Part shown: in pieces, positions 7,586 through 16,997 of the stretch
How positions within the stretch are numbered: position 1 is the first letter of the stretch
How the letters are laid out: each line of letters opens with the position of its first letter
From: an uncultured Lachnospiraceae bacterium
Lineage (GTDB): Bacteria; Bacillota; Clostridia; Lachnospirales; Lachnospiraceae
Length of the DNA stretch: 42,874 nucleotides
Direction: 5' to 3'
Assembly: GCA_947625755.1 (NCBI GenBank)
Contig: CANQPJ010000018.1
Location: 1 to 42,874, forward strand
Made by a program: the position numbers and the translations under genes
Notes under the pieces: generated by a model
Seen by the model: only the letters and a program-made list of their open reading frames with translations
What the model was told of the DNA's origin: nothing
The model's database searches: none

Positions 7586-8476
7586 TTGAAAAAGATACAT
7601 ACGCTTGCAATAGAGCAAAAAGAAAATACTAAGCATGGTGAAACATTCTTTCCAATACAAAAATATGTGACCAATTTGTCTAGAGATTACTCTGGGGTTA
7701 CAAACCATTGGCATGAGGAGGCAGAACTTACATTGATTACATCAGGTAAGTGTACTTATCAGATTGATTTGCTTGAATATGAGGCAGAAGAAGGAGACAT
7801 CATTTTTGTTCCACCGTTATTTTTGCATTCAATAAATCTTGGTGAAAGTAAAGGGGCAAATTCAGAAACATATGTGTTTCATCTTAAATTTTTAGGAGGA
7901 AATTCAGCAGATATATGTTCGACACGATATCTTGCACCTATTATGAATCAGGAATTTGTAATGCCATATGTAATAAAGCCAAGTCATCCAATATATGCAT
8001 CACTTAAAAAAATATTTGACCAAATTAATACAATTTATAAAGAATCAGTAGTTGGATATGAACTTGCTTTAAAATCTTTACTTTTACAGGTTGTGTTTCT
8101 GTTACTCCAATATAGTAAAAAAATATCAACATCTGAGACTGAAAAATTATCAGATAAAATAAAAAATGTACTTGATTATATTGAAATTCATTATGCTGAA
8201 ACCATTACAGTGTCACAGTTAGCTAAGCTTTGCTATTTTAGCGATTATCATTTTATGCGTTTTTTTAAAAAGCATATGAATATGACTTGTGTTGAATATA
8301 TTAACAATTTAAGACTTGAAAAAGCAGTAGAGTTATTTGAACAAGGAAATTCATCGATAATGGAAGCTTCCTTATCGGTAGGCTTTCATAATCTTTCTTA
8401 CTTCCATAGAGCATTTAAGAAGAAATATCGTATGACACCACTTTCCTTTATAAATGAATTAAAAAAATATGAGTGA
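7586..8476 (+). CDS. AraC-family transcriptional regulator with N-terminal cupin
   Basis: It has about 296 residues from a TTG at 7586, which has GAGGTGG 5 bases upstream; an ATG at 7541 would give 311 residues but lacks a good ribosome site. It has an N-terminal cupin sugar-sensing domain (NHWHEEAELTLITSG, then EEGDIIFVPPLFLHSI) and a C-terminal double HTH (YAETITVSQLAKLCYFS; VGFHNLSYFHRAFKKKY). It is divergent from the GH13 gene and tail to tail with a second AraC protein. It probably activates cluster genes in response to a maltodextrin-derived sugar. Confidence 0.9.
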   Translation: MKKIHTLAIEQKENTKHGETFFPIQKYVTNLSRDYSGVTNHWHEEAELTLITSGKCTYQIDLLEYEAEEGDIIFVPPLFLHSINLGESKGANSETYVFHLKFLGGNSADICSTRYLAPIMNQEFVMPYVIKPSHPIYASLKKIFDQINTIYKESVVGYELALKSLLLQVVFLLLQYSKKISTSETEKLSDKIKNVLDYIEIHYAETITVSQLAKLCYFSDYHFMRFFKKHMNMTCVEYINNLRLEKAVELFEQGNSSIMEASLSVGFHNLSYFHRAFKKKYRMTPLSFINELKKYE

Positions 8477-8481
8477 TATAT

Positions 8482-9363
8482 TTAGTTATGAATATTTCTT
8501 CTGTATTTTCCTGGGGTAATTCCATATTTTTTCTTGAAACATCGGTTAAAATAAGATAGATTATCAAAGCCTGTATTAACAGATATATCAATAATATCAT
8601 CAGAAGTTGTGGTTAAAAGTTTAGCTGCAACTTCTAAACGATAATCATTAAGATACTGTATAAAACTCATCCCCATAGTTTCCTTAAAAAATTTCATAAA
8701 ATAAGATTTGCTGTAAAAGCAATGACCTGCTATTTCTTCTATAGAAATACTGTTTTGAAAATTATCAGCAATATAGGTAAGAATTGATTTAATTTTATCA
8801 AGTGATTTTTGACTTATAGGTTTAATTTCATTCATACCACAACTTGAAATAAGTATATAAAAAATTTGAAATAAATGTGATTTAACAGATAATTGGTATG
8901 CGTATGGATGCAAATCACATAAATTGTCAATTTCATTGATTAAGGAAAAAATGGAATTATAATATTCAAAGCAATCGTTAACTATAGGATACATATTTAA
9001 ATTTCCGGAAAGCAAAGACTGAATAAATTTGTCATTACATAAATCAGATCCTGAAGATTTAAGTAAACCGGATTTGAATAATATGTTTTCATATTCCATA
9101 ATGTTGTCTTCTTTTTGGATTATTGAATGTAATTGTCCGGGAAATACAAATATTATATTTCCAGCTTCAACGGAATATGATACCAAATTAACATTAACTA
9201 TTCCACATCCCTTTTTTATTACAATAATTTCAACTTCGTTATGCCAATGAAGATTAACGGACTTAAAATCTAATGGAATAGAACATAAATAAGTATTATA
9301 AGGAAAATCATCAGGTGTGTGTCTTTTATTTTCGTGATATATTTTGTATTGATCTTTATTCAT
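8482..9363 (-). CDS. AraC-family transcriptional regulator, second copy
   Basis: The protein has 293 residues. The start at 9363 is chosen because GGAGG lies upstream and the earlier reading (from 9537) would overlap the phosphorylase gene. It has the same plan as its neighbour: cupin (LHWHNEVEIIVIKKG, VEAGNIIFVFPGQLHSI) and double HTH ending in FDNLSYFNRCFKKKYGITP. The two genes end 5 bases apart in convergent orientation. It is divergent from glycogen phosphorylase, so control of that gene is likely. The related architecture suggests an old inverted duplication, now diverged. Confidence 0.9.
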   Translation of the reverse strand: MNKDQYKIYHENKRHTPDDFPYNTYLCSIPLDFKSVNLHWHNEVEIIVIKKGCGIVNVNLVSYSVEAGNIIFVFPGQLHSIIQKEDNIMEYENILFKSGLLKSSGSDLCNDKFIQSLLSGNLNMYPIVNDCFEYYNSIFSLINEIDNLCDLHPYAYQLSVKSHLFQIFYILISSCGMNEIKPISQKSLDKIKSILTYIADNFQNSISIEEIAGHCFYSKSYFMKFFKETMGMSFIQYLNDYRLEVAAKLLTTTSDDIIDISVNTGFDNLSYFNRCFKKKYGITPGKYRRNIHN

Positions 9364-9493
9364 AAAATAACCTCCATAATAAAAAAGGATAGTATTGTGC
9401 AAATAATCAAAATAATAATGCAATAATTTATAAGATGACAATATTATAATATAATTACAAAAATAAAACCATAATATTTTAGGAGGTACAAAA
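9364..9493. promoter_or_regulatory. Divergent promoter region, AraC-2 and phosphorylase
   Basis: This is 130 AT-rich bases. On the plus strand TATAAT (9445-9450) has no good -35 at 17 bp, which fits an activator-dependent promoter. AGGAGG stands before the phosphorylase ATG. No copy of the GAAACGTTTC operator is seen here. Confidence 0.5.
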
Positions 9494-11746
9494 ATGAAGG
9501 TTTCGGAAATTGTAAAAACAGAATATAATAAATCCATTTCAGAATGTACAAATGAAGAGATTTATTATTCATTACTTACTTTAGTAAAAAGTATGGCAGA
9601 AAATAAGACACACAAAGAATCTAAGAAGAAATTATATTATATTTCAGCAGAATTTCTTATAGGAAAATTACTATCAAATAATCTTATTAATCTTGGAATT
9701 TATGACGATGTTAAAAAAGAACTCTTAGAAAACGGAAAAGACTTGTGTGAAATAGAAGAGTTTGAAAAAGAACCTTCTCTTGGCAATGGTGGTCTTGGAA
9801 GACTTGCAGCATGCTTTTTAGATTCAATTGCAACATTAGGCCTTAATGGTGATGGTGTAGGATTAAACTATCATTTCGGTTTATTTAAGCAGATATTCAA
9901 AAATAATGCTCAGACAACAGTACCTGATCCATGGCTTACAGAAAAGAACTGGCTTAATAAGACAGATGTCACTTATAAAGTTAACTTTAAAGGGATGACT
10001 GTGACTTCAAGAATGTATGACATTGATGTTACAGGATATAACAATACAACAAATAAACTACGTTTATTTGATATTGAAAGTGTTGATGAAAATATTGTAG
10101 AGGATGGTATCAATTTTAATAAAGAAGATATAGAAAAGAACCTTACATTATTCCTTTATCCTGATGACAGTGATGATGCAGGACGTATCCTTAGAATTTA
10201 TCAACAGTATTTTATGGTATCGAGCGCAGCGCAATTAATTCTAGACGAATGTGTTGAAAAAGGATGCAAACTTTATGATTTATCGGACTATGCAGTAATA
10301 CAGATTAATGATACACACCCAACAATGGTTATTCCAGAACTTATTCGCTTGTTAGTAGAACGTGGATTAGAAATGGATGATGCAATAGAAGCAGTGACTA
10401 AGTCATGTGCTTATACAAATCATACAATTCTTGCAGAAGCATTGGAAAAATGGTCGGTTTCATATCTTAAAAAGGCAGTTCCACAACTTATGCCTATTAT
10501 TGAAGTATTAGATGACAAAATAAGAAGAAAATATGATGACAGTTCTGTGTATATTATTGACAACGAAGAAAGAGTTCATATGGCTCATATAGACATTCAT
10601 TATTCTTCAAGTGTTAATGGTGTGGCTTCACTTCATACAGAGATTCTTAAAAATAATGAATTAAATAATTTTTATAAGATATATCCGGAAAAATTTAATA
10701 ATAAAACTAATGGAATAACTTTTAGAAGATGGTTGCTTCATAGTAATCCGCAGCTTACAGAATTTGTCACATCGCTTATCGGAGATGGATTTAAAAAAGA
10801 TGCTACTCAGTTAGAAAAACTTTTAGAATATAAAGATAATGAAGAGGTATTAGGCAAAATACTCGAAATTAAGAATATAAAGAAGTTAGAATTGAAAAAA
10901 GTACTAATGGACAAACAGAATATTTCAATAAATGAAAATTCTATATTTGATATTCAGATTAAGCGACTTCATGAGTACAAGCGTCAGCAGTTAAATGCTT
11001 TATATATAATTCATAAGTATTTAGAGATTAAAGCAGGAAAAAAACCTACTACTCCAATAACAGTAATTTTTGGAGCAAAAGCAGCTCCTGCTTATATTAT
11101 TGCGCAGGATATTATTCACCTTATTCTTTGCTTGCAGGAACTAATAAATAATGATCCTGAGGTAAATCCGTATCTAAATGTAGTTATGGTTGAGAATTAT
11201 AATGTTACATGGGCAGAAAAATTGATTCCAGCATGTGATATTTCTGAACAGATTTCACTTGCATCAAAAGAAGCAAGTGGTACAGGCAATATGAAGTTTA
11301 TGCTTAATGGAGCAGTTACATTAGGAACTGAAGATGGTGCAAATGTAGAAATACATGAACTTGTAGGCGATGATAATATTTATATTTTTGGTGACCTAAG
11401 TGAAACTGTTGTAGAAAGATATGCAAATGGAAGTTATAATGCAGCACAATATTATAATGAAAATGTAGAAATAAAAGAAGCTGTAGACTTTATAACAGGC
11501 AATGAACTTATAGCAATAGGTGATAAGGAACGATTGGAAAGACTTTCAAATGAACTTATTGGAAAAGACTGGTTTATGACATTCCCTGACTTTAACGATT
11601 ATGTAAAGACAAGAGAACAGGCATATGCTGATTATGAAAACAGACACGAATGGGCAAAGAAGATGCTTGTCAATATTGCTAAGGCAGGATATTTTTCATC
11701 AGACAGAACAATAGAAGAATATAACAGAGATATTTGGAAATTATAG
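9494..11746 (+). CDS. glgP: Glycogen/maltodextrin phosphorylase (GT35)
   Basis: The protein has 750 residues with AGGAGG before the ATG. It removes glucose from alpha-1,4-glucans by phosphorolysis, giving glucose-1-phosphate. Family landmarks: [19 protein letters not shown] near residue 95, [28 protein letters not shown], and [15 protein letters not shown], in which Lys601 carries pyridoxal phosphate. It is shorter than the animal enzymes and lacks their N-terminal control region, as expected for bacterial maltodextrin-type enzymes. It sits between AraC-2 and the malEFG operon and has its own terminator, so it forms a single-gene transcript. Whether glycogen or imported maltodextrin is the main substrate cannot be told. 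Confidence 0.95.
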   Translation: MKVSEIVKTEYNKSISECTNEEIYYSLLTLVKSMAENKTHKESKKKLYYISAEFLIGKLLSNNLINLGIYDDVKKELLENGKDLCEIEEFEKEPSLGNGGLGRLAACFLDSIATLGLNGDGVGLNYHFGLFKQIFKNNAQTTVPDPWLTEKNWLNKTDVTYKVNFKGMTVTSRMYDIDVTGYNNTTNKLRLFDIESVDENIVEDGINFNKEDIEKNLTLFLYPDDSDDAGRILRIYQQYFMVSSAAQLILDECVEKGCKLYDLSDYAVIQINDTHPTMVIPELIRLLVERGLEMDDAIEAVTKSCAYTNHTILAEALEKWSVSYLKKAVPQLMPIIEVLDDKIRRKYDDSSVYIIDNEERVHMAHIDIHYSSSVNGVASLHTEILKNNELNNFYKIYPEKFNNKTNGITFRRWLLHSNPQLTEFVTSLIGDGFKKDATQLEKLLEYKDNEEVLGKILEIKNIKKLELKKVLMDKQNISINENSIFDIQIKRLHEYKRQQLNALYIIHKYLEIKAGKKPTTPITVIFGAKAAPAYIIAQDIIHLILCLQELINNDPEVNPYLNVVMVENYNVTWAEKLIPACDISEQISLASKEASGTGNMKFMLNGAVTLGTEDGANVEIHELVGDDNIYIFGDLSETVVERYANGSYNAAQYYNENVEIKEAVDFITGNELIAIGDKERLERLSNELIGKDWFMTFPDFNDYVKTREQAYADYENRHEWAKKMLVNIAKAGYFSSDRTIEEYNRDIWKL

Positions 11747-11756
11747 AATGTATGAA

Positions 11757-11802
11757 AATACCGTAAAAGAAATTTGATTGAAAGTTCTTTTACGGTATTT
11801 TT
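11757..11802 (+). terminator. Terminator of the phosphorylase gene
   Basis: AATACCGTAAAAGAA (11757-11771) pairs perfectly with TTCTTTTACGGTATT (11785-11799), ending in a run of T. Confidence 0.9.
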
Positions 11803-11983
11803 ATGTTAAAAACCTATTATTTTATAAAATAATTATAATTGATTGTACGCATAAATAATGAAAAAAAATGTGTATTATATTTAAAAAAACATTAAAAACG
11901 TTACAATTTATGTACAAAATGCACAAAAAAATGTAAAAAATTAGTCGAAAAAGCTGAAAAGTTGAAAAAAGGTAACATTATTA

Positions 11984-12033
11984 TTGAAAACGTTTCCAAA
12001 AAATGATAGTATCATCTCGTGGGAAACGTTTCC
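11984..12033 (+). promoter_or_regulatory. malE promoter bracketed by two LacI-type operators
   Basis: TTGAAA (11984-11989), 17 bases, TAGTAT (12007-12012) form the promoter, with the transcript start near 12019. Operator 1, GAAAACGTTTCC (11986-11997), covers the -35 and spacer; operator 2, GGAAACGTTTCC (12022-12033), is a perfect palindrome at about +4. Centres are 36 bp apart. The sites resemble both MalR/LacI operators and CcpA cre sites. A weaker AAACGTTA lies near 11897 and a half site GGAAACG near 12063. The LacI protein at 16998 is the likely binder. Confidence 0.8.
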
Positions 12034-12115
12034 AAAAAACAAAGTTAATAATAAACTTTAATTGGAAACGACGGAGGCATTTAGTTATTTTTTTATTTGA
12101 AAAGGAGAAAGAAAT

Positions 12116-13405
12116 ATGCGTAAAAAATTATTTAGCATAGCATTATGCGCAACAATGGTAGCAAGTTTATTTGCAGGATGTGGAAACAGTTCAGACAGTG
12201 GTAAGTCAAGTGATAAGGGATCAGTTTACTGGCTAAACTTTAAACCAGAAGCAGACGAAGCTTTACAGGACATAGCGAAGACTTATGAAAAAGAAAGTGG
12301 AGTAAAAGTAAAAGTAGTTACAGCAGCTTCAGGAAATTACAATTCAACATTAACATCTGAAATGGGAAAATCATCAGCTCCAACATTATTCGTAGTTGGA
12401 AATCAGGCAGCAGTAAAGACATGGGATGATTATTGCTTAGATCTTAAAGATACAGATGTTTACAATGAATTGAATACAGATGCATTTAACTTAACAGATG
12501 CAGACGGAAAGGTTTGTTCAATTGGTTATTGCTATGAAAGTTATGGAATTATTGTAAATAAGAAGTTACTTAAAGAAGCAGGTTATGAAGTAACAGATAT
12601 TAAGAACTTTGATTCATTAAAATCAGTTGCAGAAGATATACATAAGAGAGCTGATGAACTTGGATTTGATGCTTTCACATCTTCAGGAATGGATGATTCA
12701 TCATCATGGAGATTTACAGGACATTTAGCAAATATGTCTTTATACTATGAAAGTAGAGATGATAAGTGGACAGAAGCACCAGCAACAATTAAAGGAACAT
12801 ATTTAGATAACTTTAAGAAAGTATGGGATTTATACATTAACAATAGCAAGTATGACAAAAACACTTTAGCAACAGGTGGTTATGATGCTGAAGCAGAATT
12901 TAAGAACGGTGAAGCAGTATTCTATCAGAATGGTACATGGGAATATGATGCTTTAAAAGGAGCAATTTCAGATAATGATATGCAGATGATACCAATTTAT
13001 TGTGGAGTAGAAGGTGAAGAAAAAGCAGGTCTTAGCTCAGGAACAGAAAACTGTTGGGCAGTTAATGCAAAGGCCTCAGAAGCAGATCAGAAAGCAACTC
13101 TTGATTTCATGAAATGGTTAGTAACTTCAGAAGAAGGAACAAAAGTTATGGCACAGCAGTTTGGGGCTATTCCATATAAGAAAGCAGCAGACAGTGGAAA
13201 CGTATTTTTAAAGAATGCTAATGATTTAATTGAAGCTGGAAACTACAATGTTGACTGGGCATTTAACTACACACCAAATGTAGACGAATGGAGAGCAAGT
13301 CTTGTAGCTGCAATGAACAAATATGATGCAGGTGGATCATGGGATGATGTTAAAACAGCATTTGTAGAAGGTTGGGCTACACAGTACAAAGCAGCTAATA
13401 AATAG
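12116..13405 (+). CDS. malE: Maltodextrin ABC transporter substrate-binding lipoprotein
   Basis: The protein has 429 residues, with AAGGAGA before the ATG. It has an N-terminal lipoprotein signal (basic MRKK, hydrophobic core, lipobox LFAGC with the lipidated Cys near residue 22) and then a Ser/Gly-rich linker. The rest is a type-1 extracellular solute-binding fold with the family's features (aromatic residues such as WRFTGH and NGTWEYD for sugar stacking, and TENCWAVN). It binds maltodextrins outside the membrane and passes them to MalFG. It is the first gene of the operator-controlled operon; a strong hairpin after it should raise its transcript level over the permease genes. Confidence 0.93.
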   Translation: MRKKLFSIALCATMVASLFAGCGNSSDSGKSSDKGSVYWLNFKPEADEALQDIAKTYEKESGVKVKVVTAASGNYNSTLTSEMGKSSAPTLFVVGNQAAVKTWDDYCLDLKDTDVYNELNTDAFNLTDADGKVCSIGYCYESYGIIVNKKLLKEAGYEVTDIKNFDSLKSVAEDIHKRADELGFDAFTSSGMDDSSSWRFTGHLANMSLYYESRDDKWTEAPATIKGTYLDNFKKVWDLYINNSKYDKNTLATGGYDAEAEFKNGEAVFYQNGTWEYDALKGAISDNDMQMIPIYCGVEGEEKAGLSSGTENCWAVNAKASEADQKATLDFMKWLVTSEEGTKVMAQQFGAIPYKKAADSGNVFLKNANDLIEAGNYNVDWAFNYTPNVDEWRASLVAAMNKYDAGGSWDDVKTAFVEGWATQYKAANK

Positions 13406-13457
13406 ATGCTTAATATAAGCATTAAGACATATAAAACTTATTGAAACTATAAACAAA

Positions 13458-13480
13458 GGGGGCGGGTTAAGCCTGCCCCC
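13458..13480 (+). terminator. GC-rich hairpin between malE and malF
   Basis: GGGGGC (13458-13463) pairs with GCCCCC (13475-13480), with GG/CC pairs inside. Only an interrupted T tract follows, so it probably works as a partial terminator or as a 3' end that stabilises malE mRNA, giving more binding protein than permease. Confidence 0.7.
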
Positions 13481-13510
13481 TCTTATTATAAAATTGAGGA
13501 GGAGATTGCG

Positions 13511-14437
13511 GTGAAAGGAAAAAAGAAAAAACAAAACAGTGGAACATCTGTAAATTCTAAACTTCTTCGCAGACCTATTCAAAGATGTTTTCTTCTATTC
13601 CTAGCACCTACTTTCGGAGCTTTTTGTATTGGATTTATTTATCCATTTTTAAGAGGAATTTATTTATCATTTTGTGAATTTGTTACAATAGGTGATGCTT
13701 CTTTTGTAGGTTTTAGAAATTATATAGATGCATTTCATGACGCATCATTTATACATGCATTCTGGTACACAGCATTGTATGCAATAGTATCCCTATTTTT
13801 GATAAATATACTTGCTTTTGGTATTGCATATTTATTGACATTGGGTATTAAAGGAGCAAATTTATTTAGAACAGCATTTTTTATGCCTAACCTTATAGGT
13901 GGAATTGTTCTTGGATATATTTGGAGTATGATTTTTAATGGTATATTAGGAAAGATGAATACTTCAATTCTTATGGAAACAAGATATGGTTTCTGGGGAT
14001 TAATAATTTTGATGTGCTGGCAGCAGATTGGGTATATGATGATAATTTATATTGCAGGTTTGCAGGCAGTACCGGGAGAATTGATTGAAGCAGCTAAGAT
14101 TGATGGAGCAACAAAATGGCAGACATTAACAAAGGTTACAATACCAAATATTATGCCTTCAATAACAATTTGTCTATTCCTTACGATAACAAATGGATTT
14201 AAACTTTTTGATCAAAACTTAGCATTAACAAATGGACAGCCATTTGAACAAATGAAAGATGGATCAGTTGTAAAGACAACAGAAATGTTGGCGTTAAATA
14301 TATATAACACATTTTATGGACAGTCTCTTTCAGGTAAGGGCGTTGCTCAAGCAAAGGCCGTTGTATTCTTTATTTTAGTTGCGGGAATATCAATTATTCA
14401 GCTTAGAGCAACTAGATCAAAGGAGGTGCAGCAATAA
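13511..14437 (+). CDS. malF: Maltodextrin ABC transporter permease MalF
   Basis: The protein has 308 residues, with a GTG start behind GAGGAGGAGA. It has six predicted membrane helices starting with CFLLFLAPTFGAFCIGFIYP, and the ATPase-coupling EAA loop ELIEAAKIDGATKWQTLTKV near residue 195. It forms the inner-membrane channel with MalG. The 1-base overlap with malG shows translational coupling. The protein is short at its N-terminus compared with enteric MalF, as usual in Firmicutes. Confidence 0.93.
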   Translation: MKGKKKKQNSGTSVNSKLLRRPIQRCFLLFLAPTFGAFCIGFIYPFLRGIYLSFCEFVTIGDASFVGFRNYIDAFHDASFIHAFWYTALYAIVSLFLINILAFGIAYLLTLGIKGANLFRTAFFMPNLIGGIVLGYIWSMIFNGILGKMNTSILMETRYGFWGLIILMCWQQIGYMMIIYIAGLQAVPGELIEAAKIDGATKWQTLTKVTIPNIMPSITICLFLTITNGFKLFDQNLALTNGQPFEQMKDGSVVKTTEMLALNIYNTFYGQSLSGKGVAQAKAVVFFILVAGISIIQLRATRSKEVQQ

Positions 14438-15363
14438 TGAATAATGAAAAAACAATAAATAAAAATTTAAAAGATACAAAGTTAGTTGCTGCAACAAAAA
14501 AGAAAAAAATTAAAGATAACAACGAAATACCATTAAAGCGTGGTAAGATGTTAACAGTAATATTGTCAATAATAACATTAATTTATATTAGCCCAATATT
14601 TATTGTATTAATGAACTCTTTTAAGGCAAATACTTTTGTTAAAACTGATACGTTCGCATGGCCTACAGGAAAGGCTTTAGTAGGTTGGGCAAACTATATC
14701 AAAGGATTTACATTTGGAAATTATCCGTTTTTAAAATCGGTATTATATAGTTTTGTAATTACAGTAATATCAACAGCATTGATTTTAATTTGTACATCAA
14801 TGGCAGCGTGGTATATTGCGAGAGTTGATAGTATGGTTTGCAAAATAGTTTATTATTTATTTGTATTTTCAATGGTAGTACCATTCCAGATGGTAATGTT
14901 TACATTGGCAAATACAGCAGACTCATTAAAACTGAATACACCTTGGTCAATTCCAATTATATATTTGGGATTTGGAGCAGGAATGGCAGTATTCATGTTT
15001 ACAGGATTTATAAAAGGTTTACCTCTTGAAATTGAAGAAGCCGCAGCAATTGATGGATGTGGACCAATAAGAACATTTTTTATTGTTATTATTCCAATGT
15101 TAAAACCAACACTTATTTCAGTTGGAATTCTTGAAATAATGTGGATTTGGAATGACTATTTACTTCCATATCTTGTTCTTGACTTAGATAAATATAAAAC
15201 AATTCCTATTCACATTCAGTACTTACAAGGAAGCTATGGTTCAGTTGATTTAGGAGCAATAATGGCACTTATTATATTAAGTATAATTCCTGTTATTTTA
15301 TTCTATTTGACATGTCAAAAACATATTATAAAAGGTGTAGCCGCAGGAGCAGTAAAAGGCTAA
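14437..15363 (+). CDS. malG: Maltodextrin ABC transporter permease MalG
   Basis: The protein has 308 residues, with AGGAGG about 10 bases before the ATG. A long basic N-terminal segment (about 40 residues) precedes six membrane helices. The EAA loop PLEIEEAAAIDGCGPIRTFF contacts the ATPase. No ATP-binding subunit gene is present in the window, so a shared MsmK-type ATPase encoded elsewhere must drive the complex (established pattern in Firmicutes; inference here). Confidence 0.93.
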   Translation: MNNEKTINKNLKDTKLVAATKKKKIKDNNEIPLKRGKMLTVILSIITLIYISPIFIVLMNSFKANTFVKTDTFAWPTGKALVGWANYIKGFTFGNYPFLKSVLYSFVITVISTALILICTSMAAWYIARVDSMVCKIVYYLFVFSMVVPFQMVMFTLANTADSLKLNTPWSIPIIYLGFGAGMAVFMFTGFIKGLPLEIEEAAAIDGCGPIRTFFIVIIPMLKPTLISVGILEIMWIWNDYLLPYLVLDLDKYKTIPIHIQYLQGSYGSVDLGAIMALIILSIIPVILFYLTCQKHIIKGVAAGAVKG

Positions 15364-15383
15364 ACAGTATATAAGGAGGAACT

Positions 15384-16874
15384 ATGAGGGCTAGTGGAAT
15401 TTTATTACCAATTTCTAGTTTGCCGGGGAAATATGGTATAGGAAGTTTTTCAAAAGAGGCATATAAGTTTGTGGATTTTTTGAAAAATGCCAATCAGAAA
15501 TATTGGCAGATATTGCCGATTGGTCCAACTAGTTATGGAGATTCACCTTATCAATCATTTTCGACTTATGCTGGAAATCCATATTTTATTAGTTTCGAAG
15601 AATTAATTGAAGAAGGACTGTTAACAGAAGAAGAATGTGATAAGGTTGACTTTGGTAACAAATCAGACAAAGTTGACTATGAAAAATTGTATAAGGGTAG
15701 ATTTAAACTTTTAAAGAAAGCATATAAAAATAGAGATATAAGTGAAAAAGAAGCTTTTGATAAATTTAAAAGTGAAAATTGTTACTGGTTAGATGATTAT
15801 GCAATGTTTATGGCTATAAAAGATAGATTTGATGGCCAAAGCTTTGATAAATGGGCTGAAGATATAAAACTCAGGTGGGAATATTCGATGGAATATTACC
15901 GGAATGAATTAAAGGATGAAATAGAATTTTATAAATTTGTTCAATATGAGTTTTACAGGCAATGGAATAAATTAAAAAAATATGCTAACGAAAATGGTAT
16001 CAAGATTATTGGAGATATTCCAATATATGTAGCTTATGACAGTGCAGATGTATGGTCGCATCCGGAATTATTCCAAATGGATGAAAATGGAAGAGCAATT
16101 GCCGTTGCAGGATGTCCTCCCGATGGATTCTCAGCAACTGGACAACTTTGGGGAAATCCTCTATACAAATGGGAGTATCATAAGCAGACAAATTATAATT
16201 GGTGGATAAAGCGTATAGAAAGAAGTGTCAAGTTATACGATGTTGTAAGAATTGATCATTTTAGAGGATTTGATGAATATTATTCAATTCCTGCAGAAGA
16301 TGAAGACGCAACAAACGGACATTGGGAAAAAGGTCCCGGAATTGATTTGTTCAATGCTATAAAATATTGCCTTGGCGATGTAGATATAATAGCAGAAGAT
16401 TTAGGATGCATAACTGATTCTGTAAGAAAATTAGTTAAAGAATCAGGATTTCCAAATATGAAAGTATTAGAATTTGCTTTTGACAGCAGAGATTCATCGG
16501 GACCAAAAGATTATCTGCCATATAATTATGATAAAAATTGTGTGGTTTATACAGGAACCCATGATAATGAAACCTTAAAAGGATGGTTAACTAGCATTGA
16601 ATCTGAAGAGATAGAGATGATTCAGAAATACATAGGAAGGAAAATAGATGACAAAGAACAACTTGTAGATGAAATCATAAGAATGGCACAATCGTCTACG
16701 GCTAATACATGCATCATTCCTATGCAGGATTATCTACATTTAGATAATAAAGCGAGAATGAATACTCCATCAACTTTAGGAAATAATTGGTTATGGCGCA
16801 TGAAACCTACTCAGATTACTAAAAAGTTAACTAGTGCAATTGGAGAACTAACGATTCTTTATGGCAGACAATAA
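15384..16874 (+). CDS. malQ: 4-alpha-glucanotransferase (amylomaltase, GH77)
   Basis: The protein has 496 residues with AAGGAGG before the ATG. GH77 landmarks are complete: RASGILLPISSLPG at the N-terminus, GDSPYQSFSTYAGNP, the nucleophile Asp in VVRIDHFRGF, the acid/base Glu in IIAEDLG, and the third Asp in YTGTHDNETLKGW. It transfers glucan segments between maltodextrins, making chains long enough for the phosphorylase. It lies 20 bp after malG in the same operon and is followed by a terminator. Confidence 0.96.
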   Translation: MRASGILLPISSLPGKYGIGSFSKEAYKFVDFLKNANQKYWQILPIGPTSYGDSPYQSFSTYAGNPYFISFEELIEEGLLTEEECDKVDFGNKSDKVDYEKLYKGRFKLLKKAYKNRDISEKEAFDKFKSENCYWLDDYAMFMAIKDRFDGQSFDKWAEDIKLRWEYSMEYYRNELKDEIEFYKFVQYEFYRQWNKLKKYANENGIKIIGDIPIYVAYDSADVWSHPELFQMDENGRAIAVAGCPPDGFSATGQLWGNPLYKWEYHKQTNYNWWIKRIERSVKLYDVVRIDHFRGFDEYYSIPAEDEDATNGHWEKGPGIDLFNAIKYCLGDVDIIAEDLGCITDSVRKLVKESGFPNMKVLEFAFDSRDSSGPKDYLPYNYDKNCVVYTGTHDNETLKGWLTSIESEEIEMIQKYIGRKIDDKEQLVDEIIRMAQSSTANTCIIPMQDYLHLDNKARMNTPSTLGNNWLWRMKPTQITKKLTSAIGELTILYGRQ

Positions 16875-16885
16875 AAGAATGAATG

Positions 16886-16923
16886 AAAAAGCTGCGAAAG
16901 ATATGCTCTTGTCGCAGCTTTTT
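16886..16923 (+). terminator. Terminator of the malEFG-malQ operon
   Basis: AAAAAGCTGCGA (16886-16897) pairs with TCGCAGCTTTTT (16912-16923). Confidence 0.9.
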
Positions 16924-16997
16924 GCATAAAGAGTATAGTTGTGATAAAATACTAGATTGTGGAAAAATAAGTAAATGTAAAGCGAAAGGAGAAAGAC

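Noticed and set aside
11894-11905. Third mal operator (AAAACGTTAC)
   Set aside because: Only the centre matches and it lies far upstream; kept as a weak note in the promoter entry.
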